DNA from: Lysinibacillus boronitolerans JCM 21713 = 10a = NBRC 103108
GTDB taxonomy: Bacteria > Bacillota > Bacilli > Bacillales_A > Planococcaceae
Length of the DNA: 64,000 nucleotides
NCBI RefSeq assembly: GCF_000772935.1
Contig: NZ_JPVR01000076.1
Coordinates: 124,001-188,000 of the forward strand
Direction: 5' to 3'
Shown: positions 46,360 to 55,555 of the stretch, in pieces
How positions within the stretch are numbered: position 1 is the first letter of the stretch
Layout of the letters: every line of letters starts with the position of its first letter
The notes under the pieces: model-generated
Told to the model about the DNA's origin: nothing
What the model saw: the letters and a program-made list of their open reading frames with translations, nothing else
Database searches by the model: none
Program-made: the position numbers and the translations under genes

Positions 46360-47628
46360 TTATTGTGTAGCAGAAACATCTCCAACATTTTGCGCTGCTT
46401 TTAAAGCTGTTTGCTTACGAACATCTGCACGTAACGTTAAGGAAATAATTAACGAAGCAGCGATTAAACCTGCGAATACATAGAATACAGGAATATAGCT
46501 TCCATACGCATTTTTGATTGCACTTACTAACAATGGTCCGAAAACTCCACCCAATGACCACGTTGTTAATAAATAACCATGTATCACACCAAGCTGCTTT
46601 GTTCCAAATAAATCACTTGCAAATGCAGGTAGATTTGAGAACCCACCACCATAGCAACTAACAACTAAGAAGATAAGTGCTTGGAAAATAATTACGTTAG
46701 TTGTATGTGGTAAAACGATAAATGTGATTAGCTGTGCTGTAAAGAAAATAACGAAAACGTTTGAACGACCGATATAATCAGACACAGCAGCCCAAATTAA
46801 ACGGCCACCACCATTAAATAACCCCATAATTCCTACCATTGCGGCAGCACCTGCAACAGATAGACCAACAATTTCTTGTGCCATTGGTGAAGCAACAGAA
46901 ATCATCATAATCCCTGCCGTTACATTGACTAAATGCATGGACCAAAGCATCCAGAAATGCTTTGTTTTAACAGCTTCTCGTGCTGACATAACAGCTAAAT
47001 CTTTCTTAACTACATCCTTGCCATTATTAGCAGCCGCTTTCATATTAGCAGGCATATAACCTGGCTTAGGTGGTGCTATATATGAAGCCCCTAAAATCAT
47101 TAACGTGAAGTAACTTGCTCCTAGAATAAAGTATGTTGTAGAAATGCCAACTGCCTCCATTAAGTTGGCTGCGACTGGTGCTGTAATAAGTGCACCCGAT
47201 CCAAAACCAAGTACGGCCATACCTGTTGCTAGACCACGACGGTCTGGGAACCATTTTACAAGTGTTGATACCGGTGCAATATAGCCAATCCCCATTCCTA
47301 ATCCACTAAGAACACCATACGTTAACCAATACATAACAACAGAATCCATTGAAATGGCTACACCTGCCCCAGCTTGTCCTGCTCCAAATAAGACAGCTGC
47401 TACCATCGCCGATTTACGTGGTCCCATTTTTTCTACTAAACTACCAAATAATGCAGCTGAGAAACCAGCTAATCCCATCATAATGGTAAAGGCAATCGTT
47501 ACCTTTGTTTCACTCCATCCCATTTCTGTGACAATCGGTAGCTTGTATACACTGTATGCATAGGCTCCACCGATCGAAAGGTGAATAGCGATTGCAGATA
47601 ATGCAATTAACCATCTATTTTTATTCAT
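46360..47628 (-). CDS. OFA family MFS transporter (oxalate:formate antiporter-like)
   Basis: A 422-residue 12-helix protein. It begins NKNRWLIALSAIAIHLSIGGAYAYSVYKLP, typical of the OFA group. Family features include GSLVEKMGPRKSAMVAA (motif A-like loop), GLGMGIGYIAPVSTLVKWFPDRRGLATG (in part) and LFGTKQLGVIHGYLLTTWSLGG. The group exchanges or imports monocarboxylates and dicarboxylates such as oxalate, formate or pyruvate; the substrate is unknown here and no oxalate enzyme is nearby. Monocistronic, with a long AT-rich upstream region. Confidence 0.88.
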   Translation of the reverse strand: MNKNRWLIALSAIAIHLSIGGAYAYSVYKLPIVTEMGWSETKVTIAFTIMMGLAGFSAALFGSLVEKMGPRKSAMVAAVLFGAGQAGAGVAISMDSVVMYWLTYGVLSGLGMGIGYIAPVSTLVKWFPDRRGLATGMAVLGFGSGALITAPVAANLMEAVGISTTYFILGASYFTLMILGASYIAPPKPGYMPANMKAAANNGKDVVKKDLAVMSAREAVKTKHFWMLWSMHLVNVTAGIMMISVASPMAQEIVGLSVAGAAAMVGIMGLFNGGGRLIWAAVSDYIGRSNVFVIFFTAQLITFIVLPHTTNVIIFQALIFLVVSCYGGGFSNLPAFASDLFGTKQLGVIHGYLLTTWSLGGVFGPLLVSAIKNAYGSYIPVFYVFAGLIAASLIISLTLRADVRKQTALKAAQNVGDVSATQ

Positions 47629-47967
47629 AAATTCTCATTTCTCCCCTCTTTTGCTACCTGTGAAAATTCTATGAACGTCCATGTAAAACAATTTACCACT
47701 TAGAATTATTCAAATGCAAGATGTTTTTCTAAAAAATATTATTTCTCCAAAAAGTTTTTCTCTTTTTTATTAATATGTTATATCCCACAAACCTTACAGT
47801 CTCTAAGTATAACTACGTTTATTTTACAAAAAACATAACACCATTTAGCTAATATTACTTTTCTGATCTATTCCTCAAACAATATTTAATTATATTAAGA
47901 TAATTAAATTTGTGCATATTTTCACATTCAATAAATGTATACGTCTTATTTTACCAGGAGTATTATT

Positions 47968-48024
47968 ATGTGTATCTCTCATAAAAAGAAGCACAGTAAA
48001 TATGTAGTATATAGAAATTTATAG
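47968..48024 (+). CDS. Possible 18-residue basic small protein
   Basis: ATG with CAGGAG 7 nt upstream opens an 18-codon frame ending in TAG (MCISHKKKHSKYVVYRNL). It has a basic His/Lys patch. There is no other evidence of coding, and such short frames arise by chance in AT-rich DNA, so it is only a candidate. Confidence 0.15.
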   Translation: MCISHKKKHSKYVVYRNL

Positions 48025-48340
48025 AACAAAAGAGCATTTTATAAATGTAATAGACAAAATTTTTATATTTAGTAATGGTCAGAATTTTTTATAAAAAAAT
48101 TTAATTTTACTTAAATTAATAAAATAATAAATTATTTACAATACACCGGATGAATATTTTATAAAATGCTTTCAATACAACAAGATTTTTATTATCCAAA
48201 TATATATTTTTTATACAAAGAATAAGAGATAAAATTCTGTTAACTCAGTATCAATTGCTTCTACATGATGGAAATATTCTAAAAGAGGATTTTTTTGAAG
48301 TAATATTATTTTTGCACAAAAACAATACATACAATCTACA

Positions 48341-48378
48341 GAAAAACAGCATGCTAGAAATCATTTCTAACATGCTGT
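48341..48378 (-). terminator. Terminator after the EamA transporter gene
   Basis: Arms ACAGCATG.TAGAAAT and ATTTCTA.CATGCTGT (48346-48378) followed by TTTTT on the minus strand. Confidence 0.85.
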
Positions 48379-48395
48379 ACAGAAAAGTGCATTTT

Positions 48396-49301
48396 TTAAT
48401 TTGCTTTTCTTTTCAGCAAAAGCAAAATTTTAATTTCTTTATAATATATACATAGCAAAATTCCTACTAAAATTAATAAAGAACCATATATTTGAACACT
48501 TGTAGGGAATTGTTTTAAAAATAATGCACTTAATAGCATAGCTATAGCTGGCTCAAAGTTTAACAACAGTGACGCATTCGTTGAGCCAATCTCCTTCATT
48601 TGTTGATTCCACATTAAATTACTCACCCCGTGAATAATAATTGCTGATAAAATGAGCAATAACCAGTAGGGCATTGCAACTTGCCAATTCGTCTGCGGCA
48701 AAATAGTAAATGAAAATGGCACAAGCACCAGTAAACCTATTAAATTTGTATAGAACGTTATCGACTGGGCAGACATTTTCAGACTAAGATGATTGACAAT
48801 AATGAGGAACAAAGCAAAGCTTAGCATTGTAATTAAGCTCAGCACCTCACCCTTACCGATTGAAATGGTGATAAGTGCCCCCTTTGTAATGATGAGGCCA
48901 ACACCAACAAATGAAAGTATCGCACCTAGCCAAAATATGCCGTTACGTGATTCATGATAAATCATTTTATTCAGTAGAGATGTGACAATCGGTGCACAGG
49001 CTAAGATTAAGGCAGCAGTGATAGGAGAAGTATGCTGGAGACTAGCATAAAAGCTATAGTGATTAATTGAAACGCCCAATATTCCTGCAAGGATCAATAA
49101 CAATAGATCATTTCTCGTAAATGTTGTTTGGCAAATTGCTTTCCAACTAATCCCCCCTAAAAATAGAACAATGACAATTAATCTAAAAACGGCGACCGTT
49201 AAAGGATCCCAATGTTCAATTAAAATAGAGCCAATAATGAAATTACTGGCCCAAAAAAATACACAGCTAAATAAAATCATATAGATTGTTAATTGCTTCA
49301 T
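48396..49301 (-). CDS. EamA family (DMT superfamily) permease
   Basis: A 301-residue protein with ten predicted helices in two EamA repeats: the first around YMILFSCVFFWASNFIIGSIL and the second around GKGEVLSLITMLSFALFLIIV, each with the usual small-residue pattern, and EPAIAMLLSALFLKQFP in the second half. DMT permeases move amino acids, nucleosides or other small metabolites, mostly outward. The substrate is unknown. It has its own terminator and is not in the amidohydrolase operon, though it lies next to it. Confidence 0.87.
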   Translation of the reverse strand: MKQLTIYMILFSCVFFWASNFIIGSILIEHWDPLTVAVFRLIVIVLFLGGISWKAICQTTFTRNDLLLLILAGILGVSINHYSFYASLQHTSPITAALILACAPIVTSLLNKMIYHESRNGIFWLGAILSFVGVGLIITKGALITISIGKGEVLSLITMLSFALFLIIVNHLSLKMSAQSITFYTNLIGLLVLVPFSFTILPQTNWQVAMPYWLLLILSAIIIHGVSNLMWNQQMKEIGSTNASLLLNFEPAIAMLLSALFLKQFPTSVQIYGSLLILVGILLCIYYKEIKILLLLKRKAN

Positions 49302-49395
49302 ATTTTATCGCACCTGCATATAAAGAGATTTCTACATAAGTAATGACAAATCTACTTTCCTTTCCTTTATTCATCTTTTCTATTAAAACATAAGT

Positions 49396-49426
49396 ATAGC
49401 AAACTAGAAATTTTCTAGTTTGCTAT
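49396..49426 (-). terminator. Hairpin after the amidohydrolase operon
   Basis: Perfect 15-bp arms with a 1-nt centre (49396-49410, 49412-49426), starting 33 nt past the stop. The T tract is weak, so it may act more as a transcript-stabilising hairpin. Confidence 0.6.
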
Positions 49427-49458
49427 GTTATCTAAATAAGGGGGATTTAGATTGATAC

Positions 49459-50670
49459 TTAGTTAATAAACTTACCTTTAGACATAACCACTCGGTTGGA
49501 TGGTTTACGTGCAATAACTTCAGCGCTTGAAACTGCGTCAAAGAATACAAAACTTGCTTCATCTTTCACATTCGGCCAGACCTTCTGACCATTTGCATCT
49601 AATGGCGTGACACCACTTGTAATATATTTTAATGTTTGTCGAATAGAGCGTTCGTCAAGTTTACGAGAAATGTCTGCAAAAGTAGTCGCTTTTTCTAAAA
49701 TATCTCCTGAGCCATTAGGACTCCAAGAATCATAAAAGCCGTCACAACCAAAGTGGACATCCACGCCGTGCTCTGATAGTAATTCAATCGGTGGAATTAA
49801 TCGTCGCAAATCAAATGGCACCGTTGACATTATTTTTACTTGTTGTTGCGCTAAACGATCTGCAATTTTATGTTGTTCCATGACTGATACATCACCAAGT
49901 GAAAAGGCATGACTTATTGCCGTTCTTCCTTGATATTTGGCATCCTCCACAATATCTATCCATTTATCGATTGTATAAAACCCAACATGGCCACTATCAT
50001 GTAAATGAATATCGACATCAACATTAAATTCCTGTGCAATATCCATCACTTCATACAGAGAAGGCTCAATCGAGTTATCGATGCCCGCTGGATCTAGGCC
50101 ACCAATCATCGTCGCTCCATTGCGTAAAGCTTCACGCAATAATTTAGGGACATCATCTCTTAATAGACCATGCTGTGGAAAGGCAATGACTTCGGATGTC
50201 ACGACATCTTTATAATCGTCCAATGCCGCTAGTACACCTTCTAAATTTTTTAATCCAATGTATGGATCGATATTGACATGTGTACGAATGTGATTCGCAC
50301 CGTTCTTAAGGATTTTTTCAATCATTGCAGCCGCACGTTGTTTACCTGTTGTAGCAAGAACGGTTAGCTCTTGTGCTTCCCGATCAAGTCGTTCCTTTAA
50401 ATTCTTTACGGGCACACAAGCCTTCCACGGTAAAGATAAGTATGTTTTATCTAAATGATTATGCATTTCCTTAAAGGCAGGTAATAGCAGCTTTCCTTTC
50501 ATATCTGTGACTTCATTTGGAGAATCGATTGCCTCTGTTGCAGGTACAATTTGGGAAATGAAGCCATCTGTAATTTCAAGGTGAAAAAGCTCCACTTTCG
50601 TTCCAACTGTATCATTTTCCTTTAGATATTCTCCTGTTTCAAGTAGAACATTTGTAAGCCAGTGCTTCAT
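49459..50670 (-). CDS. AtzC/CodA-like amidohydrolase (first paralogue)
   Basis: A 403-residue metal-dependent hydrolase of the cytosine deaminase/AtzC branch. Metal ligands: EMHNHLDKTY (His70, His72), DVDIHLHDSGHVGFY, TAISHAFSLGD and the catalytic Asp in FGCDGFYDSWSPNGSGD. The IHLHD stretch resembles AtzC (N-isopropylammelide amidohydrolase, also about 403 residues) and has no Glu at the place of the CodA proton-shuttle Glu217. So it probably hydrolyses an exocyclic C-N bond of a ring or amide rather than deaminating cytosine; substrate unknown. It overlaps the upstream paralogue by 4 nt (ATGA) with GGAG before the ATG. Confidence 0.85.
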   Translation of the reverse strand: MKHWLTNVLLETGEYLKENDTVGTKVELFHLEITDGFISQIVPATEAIDSPNEVTDMKGKLLLPAFKEMHNHLDKTYLSLPWKACVPVKNLKERLDREAQELTVLATTGKQRAAAMIEKILKNGANHIRTHVNIDPYIGLKNLEGVLAALDDYKDVVTSEVIAFPQHGLLRDDVPKLLREALRNGATMIGGLDPAGIDNSIEPSLYEVMDIAQEFNVDVDIHLHDSGHVGFYTIDKWIDIVEDAKYQGRTAISHAFSLGDVSVMEQHKIADRLAQQQVKIMSTVPFDLRRLIPPIELLSEHGVDVHFGCDGFYDSWSPNGSGDILEKATTFADISRKLDERSIRQTLKYITSGVTPLDANGQKVWPNVKDEASFVFFDAVSSAEVIARKPSNRVVMSKGKFIN

Positions 50671-51917
50671 CTGAATTCTCCTTTCAACTCTCCTACATCC
50701 TGTTGATGAATCATTTTACCTCGTGAAATGACGGTAGTAATTGGACATCTTCTTGCTATCACATGGGCAGTACTCACGCCATCCACTAACAGCATATTGG
50801 CTTTATCACCAACTTGAGGCCAAACCCGTTCTCCAGCATCATTCAATGGTGTGATACCACCAGAAGCATATTTCCAAGCACGACTTAATGAATATTCATC
50901 AATAAAACGGAATCTCTCCGCCATGACATTTAATTTCATAATCGTATTACCAGTACCATATGGAGACCAATGATCTGTTAAGCTATCATGTCCTACAGAT
51001 ACCTTTACACCATTGTTATAAAGATAAGGAATTGGTATTGTCGAACGATTCAAATCGATTGGGACAGTTGTCGTAACATCCATTTGCACCTCAGCCATCG
51101 CTTGAACTAAATTTTCTAAGCGTGACTGTTCTAAATCAGCAAGTGCCATTGCATGGCTAATCGTGACCTGTCCTTCTTTTTTCGCTTGTTTCGTTAACTC
51201 TATCAGTTTATAAAATTCAAATTCGCCTAGTGTGTTAGCGGTGTGAATATGAATATCGATCCCTGCATTATAGTCTTGTGCAATACCCATTGTTGTTTGT
51301 AATGACTTTTCGATATTGCGATCTACAATGGATGGATCAACGCCACCAACAAGCGTTGCCCCCATTGCCATTGCCTCACGCATCAGTCCCTCCACATTGG
51401 AGCGTAATAAGCCATGCTGTGGGAAGGCCACAATCTCATATGTGATTTGATCTTGATAGTTTGCTAAAACCTGTTTTGTAATTTCAATATGCTTTGTCCC
51501 AATTTGTGGGTCCACATTACAATGGGAACGAATATGTGTGTGCCCTTGTGAAATGAGCCACTTCACCATTTCCTCTGCTCGATAAGCAGCTGTCGGCAAT
51601 TGTTGTGGTAATAGAGTTCTTTCCTCTTCAATACGTGTTAAAATCCCTTTAGTAATGGGCCTCGGTGCCTGCCATTCCCCGCCAAAATACGTTTTATCGA
51701 TATGAATATGCATCTCTCGGAATGAAGGGACTAATAGCTGCTGTTGCGCATCTATCACTTCTACATCTCCATCAACCACTATATCTTTATCTACTTGTTG
51801 AACATGCCCATCTTCTATTAGAACATCATAAATACCTGTACGAGTAGCAACAATGTGTTCATTTTCGCGCTCATATGCTTCTTCTAATCTCACATTTTTC
51901 AGCAATAGTTTACTCAT
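50667..51917 (-). CDS. AtzC/CodA-like amidohydrolase (second paralogue)
   Basis: A 416-residue paralogue of the following gene; alignable along its whole length (LLVPSFREMHIHIDKTYF, THIRSHCNVDPQIG, VAFPQHGLLRSNVE, VTISHAMALADLEQ, VGHDSLTDHWSPYGTGNT). His70/His72 and the downstream His and Asp metal ligands are kept. Where CodA has IHCDE this protein has IHIHT, so the proton-shuttle acid is replaced by Thr, differing also from the Asp of its neighbour. The two may act on different steps or form a heteromer. It starts 44 nt after the binding-protein gene ends and shares its transcript. Confidence 0.84.
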   Translation of the reverse strand: MSKLLLKNVRLEEAYERENEHIVATRTGIYDVLIEDGHVQQVDKDIVVDGDVEVIDAQQQLLVPSFREMHIHIDKTYFGGEWQAPRPITKGILTRIEEERTLLPQQLPTAAYRAEEMVKWLISQGHTHIRSHCNVDPQIGTKHIEITKQVLANYQDQITYEIVAFPQHGLLRSNVEGLMREAMAMGATLVGGVDPSIVDRNIEKSLQTTMGIAQDYNAGIDIHIHTANTLGEFEFYKLIELTKQAKKEGQVTISHAMALADLEQSRLENLVQAMAEVQMDVTTTVPIDLNRSTIPIPYLYNNGVKVSVGHDSLTDHWSPYGTGNTIMKLNVMAERFRFIDEYSLSRAWKYASGGITPLNDAGERVWPQVGDKANMLLVDGVSTAHVIARRCPITTVISRGKMIHQQDVGELKGEFR

Positions 51918-51960
51918 AGTTTCCTCCCAATTGGTATTTTCCGTCTATCACCAAATTTGA

Positions 51961-53520
51961 TTACTCTACAATTTCAACGCCACTGATCATTGTGTAGTTA
52001 GATGCATCTAACCAGAAACCTTTTACAGCATTACTATAAACCGCTAAATGCTCGTAGTTACGTACTGGAATATACACAGCTTCATCTAACTCGATTTGCA
52101 TTGCTTTTTTGTAGATTTCATTACGTGCCTCTTGGTTTGCTTCAGAACGTCCTTGCTCAATTAGCTTGTCTACTTCTGGATTTGAATAGTAGAAATGGTT
52201 TCCTGGAGGCCCCATAGAAGCAGTGTGAAATAGATTATATTGGTTATAATCAGCATCACCAGTAGCATTACCCCAGCCACTAATAAAGATTTGGTGCTGT
52301 TCTTTCGTAATTTCAGAAATAAATGCACCATACTCCATTACTTGAATTTCAACATCTAATCCGATTCCTTTTAATTGAGATTGAATAACCTCCGCCATAT
52401 TGATACGCTCTTTACGATCACTTGTCAGTAATTTAACTTTTGTTCCCTCTTGAACGCCAGCTTCTTTTAATAATTCTTTTGCCTTCACTACATCGTAGTC
52501 ATACGGTTTCGTTTCACTAGAATATCCAATAATTTTTGGACTCATTGCAGAATTTGCAAGTGTTCCTACGTTATCATAAATACCACTGATAATCGCTTCA
52601 CGGTCAACAGCATAGCTAATAGCTTGACGTACTTTTACATCCGATAATAATTTATCTTTCACGTTGAAGCCGATAAATTCTACCGCTAGTCCTTCTGCAC
52701 GGAATAAGTTCATCGTTGAAGAATTTTCAATACGATCAATCTCTGTTACAGGTACTTGTTCAGCAATATGCGCTTCTCCGCTTTCAATCATTGCTAGACG
52801 AGTAGAATCCTCTGGTACAACTTTAAATGTTACTTTATCTACTTTCGGTACAGTTCCCCAATAGTCTTTATTCGAAATTAATGTAATTTCTTGACCAGAT
52901 TTCCAAGATTCAAATACAAACGGGCCTGTCCCTACTGGATGTGTTGCTAATTCGTCCGCTGCTTCAGCAATTGCTTTAGGGCTCATCATACTACCCTCTT
53001 GACTTGCTAAAATAGAAAGAAGTGGAGCATACGGTTCTTTTAACTTCAACGTTACAACATACTCATCATCTACTACTACTTCATTAATCATCGATAATTT
53101 ATCACGCTGTGGTGATCCAGTTGCAGGATCTAGAATTCGGTCAAATGTCGCTTTTACAGCTTCTGCATTAAAATCTGCTCCATCATGGAATTTAATGCCT
53201 TCATTCAATGTAAATGTCCATGTGACTTCATCTTTTTGCTCCCACTCTTTTGCGAGTAATGGAACAATTTTACGATCTCTATCAAAAGCGACAAGTGTTT
53301 CATATACCTTGCCATGAATAATATTGGCTGATGGAATATCTGTAATAAAATGAGGGTCAAGACTTGTCGCATCTGCTGCCCTTAGAACGACTAATTCTCC
53401 TCCTACGCTTTTTGATCCTTCTTTGGAACCCTCCGTACTATTATTGCTAGCGGTAGAGCATGCTTGCAGGATAAGTACAGTCATTAGTGCTAGGAATAAA
53501 AACAACTTCATTTTCTTCAT
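51961..53520 (-). CDS. ABC transporter substrate-binding lipoprotein (family 5, peptide/nickel type)
   Basis: A 519-residue extracytoplasmic solute-binding protein. The signal is KLFLFLALMTVLILQAC with the lipid-modified Cys in LQAC. Family 5 features: VVLRAADATSLDPHFITD, FTLNEGIKFHDGADFNAEAVKATFD (in part), HPVGTGPFVFESWKSGQEI and the C-terminal VRNYEHLAVYSN. The family binds peptides but also nickel complexes, opines, glutathione and heterocycles. The start is the ATG at 53520 (AAGGAGG, 8 nt); the ATG at 53526 is too close to that site. It faces the permease operon across a shared control region. Confidence 0.9.
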   Translation of the reverse strand: MKKMKLFLFLALMTVLILQACSTASNNSTEGSKEGSKSVGGELVVLRAADATSLDPHFITDIPSANIIHGKVYETLVAFDRDRKIVPLLAKEWEQKDEVTWTFTLNEGIKFHDGADFNAEAVKATFDRILDPATGSPQRDKLSMINEVVVDDEYVVTLKLKEPYAPLLSILASQEGSMMSPKAIAEAADELATHPVGTGPFVFESWKSGQEITLISNKDYWGTVPKVDKVTFKVVPEDSTRLAMIESGEAHIAEQVPVTEIDRIENSSTMNLFRAEGLAVEFIGFNVKDKLLSDVKVRQAISYAVDREAIISGIYDNVGTLANSAMSPKIIGYSSETKPYDYDVVKAKELLKEAGVQEGTKVKLLTSDRKERINMAEVIQSQLKGIGLDVEIQVMEYGAFISEITKEQHQIFISGWGNATGDADYNQYNLFHTASMGPPGNHFYYSNPEVDKLIEQGRSEANQEARNEIYKKAMQIELDEAVYIPVRNYEHLAVYSNAVKGFWLDASNYTMISGVEIVE

Positions 53521-53548
53521 CAACATTTCCTCCTTGTGTGATTTGTTC

Positions 53549-53657
53549 CTTACATTTCGAATTATAAAGAAATAAAATTCACTTGTTTTTTAAAATATTT
53601 ACATGTTTTTTAAATTTTCTGACTAATAAGCCATAAAATATTTACATTCTTTACGCT
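53549..53657. promoter_or_regulatory. Direct-repeat control region between divergent operons
   Basis: Two 17-nt elements, 53578-53594 (TTCACTTGTTTTTTAAA) and 53598-53614 (TTTACATGTTTTTTAAA), match at 15 of 17 positions and start 20 bp apart, that is two helical turns. A weaker copy of the first half occurs at 53641-53647 (TTTACAT) and around 53550 (TTACATTT). The first element overlaps the -35 of the minus-strand promoter below. This is the usual site layout for AraC-type activators, and such a regulator is encoded at 58375. Confidence 0.6.
53561..53589 (-). promoter_or_regulatory. Likely activator-dependent promoter of the binding-protein/amidohydrolase operon
   Basis: Perfect TATAAT (53566-53561) on the minus strand, 40 nt from the start codon. 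At 17 nt spacing the -35 reads AAAACA, far from consensus, and lies inside the direct repeats, which fits activation by a bound regulator. Confidence 0.5.
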
Positions 53658-53702
53658 TTTCACTAAATTGAAATCAAATCAAATAGAAAAGGAGTATTCG
53701 AT

Positions 53703-54605
53703 ATGAATAAAGTAACAACTACTATCGATCATTCTGTTTTAGTGAATGCACGCAAGGCATCTAGAAAAAAGAATCTTGTTTCTTTCCTAAACAAAATCAA
53801 GAAAAATAAAGCAGCTGTCGCAGGAGGCATCATCATTCTTCTATATATATTGATGTTTCTGATTGGGCCCATATTAGCCCCTTATGATCCATACGACGTA
53901 CAGTTAGATCAAAAATTACAAGGGCCAAGTTTTGATCATCTAATGGGAACAGACGACAAAGGGCGAGATATTTTAAGCCGTATTTTATATGGATCACGTT
54001 TATCCATTGGTGTTGGTATTTCAGCTGTTTTATTCGGTGGTACAATCGGTACCTTCTTAGGTCTTATTTCTGGCTATTATGGCAAATGGGTTGATTCTAT
54101 TATTAGTCGAATTTTAGATATCATGCTTGCCTTCCCGGGTATTTTACTAGCTTTAGCTATTGTCAGTGCATTGGGGCCAAGCCTTATCAATGTCACAATT
54201 GCTGTTGGTTTTTTCTCTATTCCTATGTTTGCTCGTATTGTACGTGGCTCAACAATGGAAGTTAAAAAATTAGAATATATCGATGCAGTCAAAACTCTTG
54301 GAGCAAATGATATGACCATTCTAATCAAGCATATTTTTCCAAATATTTTATCACCCATTATTGTACAAGCATCCATGCGCTTAGCAACAGCTATTCTATC
54401 TGCAGCAGGTCTATCATTCTTAGGTTTAGGTGCTCAGCCACCATCTCCTGAATGGGGTGCCATGCTTTCGAACGGACGTGATTTCCTATTTACTGCTCCT
54501 TATATGGCGCTATTCCCAGGTATTATGATTTCTATACTCGTATTAGGCTTTAACTTATTTGGTGATGGTTTACGCGATGCACTAGATCCAAGAATGAAAA
54601 ATTAA
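53703..54605 (+). CDS. ABC transporter permease, OppC/DppC type
   Basis: A 300-residue membrane protein with six helices. The N-terminal OppC_N region (AAVAGGIIILLYILMFLIGPILAPYDPY, in part) is followed by HLMGTDDKGRDILSRILYGSRLS, a hallmark of DppC/OppC. The EAA loop contacting the ATPases is EYIDAVKTLGANDMTILIKHIFPN (in part). First gene of the plus-strand operon; AAAGGAG precedes the ATG. It pairs with the next permease. The binding protein it needs is encoded divergently. Confidence 0.92.
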   Translation: MNKVTTTIDHSVLVNARKASRKKNLVSFLNKIKKNKAAVAGGIIILLYILMFLIGPILAPYDPYDVQLDQKLQGPSFDHLMGTDDKGRDILSRILYGSRLSIGVGISAVLFGGTIGTFLGLISGYYGKWVDSIISRILDIMLAFPGILLALAIVSALGPSLINVTIAVGFFSIPMFARIVRGSTMEVKKLEYIDAVKTLGANDMTILIKHIFPNILSPIIVQASMRLATAILSAAGLSFLGLGAQPPSPEWGAMLSNGRDFLFTAPYMALFPGIMISILVLGFNLFGDGLRDALDPRMKN

Positions 54606-54619
54606 AGGAGAGAAGACAC

Positions 54620-55540
54620 ATGACATTATTTATCTTAAAACGACTAGCTCAAATTATTCCTGTGACACTTGGTGTAACGCTTGTTGTTTTTCTAATTATG
54701 CAGATGATTCCTGGGGACCCAGCGATTATTTTAGCAGGAGAAGGAGCTTCTCAAGAAACAGTTGCAGAATTACGCGAGAATTTAGGGCTCAATAAACCAT
54801 TAGCAGTTCAATATACAGACTATATTAAAAATCTTCTACAAGGAGATATGGGTAACTCTTTAAAAAATAATCAACCAGTATTCGAGGAAATCACCTCCCG
54901 ATTACCAATTACAATAGAGCTAGCCTTTTATAGTATTTTAATTACCATTGTTCTGGGGCTTATTGCTGGTATTATCTCTGCTATCCGTCCTTATTCGTTT
55001 ATGGATGTAGGCTTAATGGTTGTCGCTTTATTAGGAATTTCCCTTCCAAGTTTCTGGTTAGGAATTTTATTAATGTATGTATTCTCTGTACAGTTACACT
55101 GGCTTCCTGTAGCAGGCTGGGATAGTGCCAAACATATTATTCTACCAGCTATCACACTTGGTGCTGGTGGAGCTGCTATCGTCGCTCGTATGACTCGCTC
55201 TAGTATGTTAGAGGTTGTAAATCAAGACTATATACGAACAGCGAAAGCAAAAGGCTTAAAAGGGTACATCATCATTTTAAAGCACGCATTACGCAATGCC
55301 TTGATTCCAGTTATTACAGTAGTAGGCTTACAGTTTGGTAGTTTACTTGGCGGAACAGTTTTAGTTGAATCTGTTTTCGCTGTAAACGGATTAGGACGAA
55401 TGATTGTAGATGCCATTCGAACACGTGATATACCAGTCGTACAAGGTGGCGTACTTGTTGCCTCATTAATATTTGTTTTCATTAATCTTTTTGTAGACAT
55501 TTTGTATCGATTCTTTAATAAACGAATGGATTTAAACTAA
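54620..55540 (+). CDS. ABC transporter permease, OppB/DppB type
   Basis: A 306-residue six-helix permease. It opens LFILKRLAQIIPVTLGVTLVVFLIMQMIPGDPA (in part), the typical OppB N-terminus, and has the EAA loop DYIRTAKAKGLKGYIIILKHALRNALIP (in part). 14 nt after the OppC-type gene, with AAGGAGAG before the ATG. The order C before B is reversed from the classical opp operon. Confidence 0.92.
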   Translation: MTLFILKRLAQIIPVTLGVTLVVFLIMQMIPGDPAIILAGEGASQETVAELRENLGLNKPLAVQYTDYIKNLLQGDMGNSLKNNQPVFEEITSRLPITIELAFYSILITIVLGLIAGIISAIRPYSFMDVGLMVVALLGISLPSFWLGILLMYVFSVQLHWLPVAGWDSAKHIILPAITLGAGGAAIVARMTRSSMLEVVNQDYIRTAKAKGLKGYIIILKHALRNALIPVITVVGLQFGSLLGGTVLVESVFAVNGLGRMIVDAIRTRDIPVVQGGVLVASLIFVFINLFVDILYRFFNKRMDLN

Positions 55541-55555
55541 GGAGGGGAAAAACGG

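Larger units (their letters stand above)
47629..48395. other. Long AT-rich intergenic region upstream of the OFA gene
   Basis: About 770 bp, very rich in A and T, with no conserved coding frame. It must hold the OFA-gene promoter on the minus strand. It also contains one short frame with a ribosome binding site (47968-48024) and, at its end, the EamA-gene terminator. Confidence 0.5.

Noticed and set aside
48255-48455. Open frame of 66 codons running into the EamA gene's 3' end
   Set aside because: It reads through the EamA terminator and the antisense of the gene; composition is only AT-rich noise.
49459-51917. Calling the amidohydrolase pair cytosine deaminases (codA)
   Set aside because: The proton-shuttle Glu of CodA is Asp or Thr here and the surrounding residues fit AtzC better.
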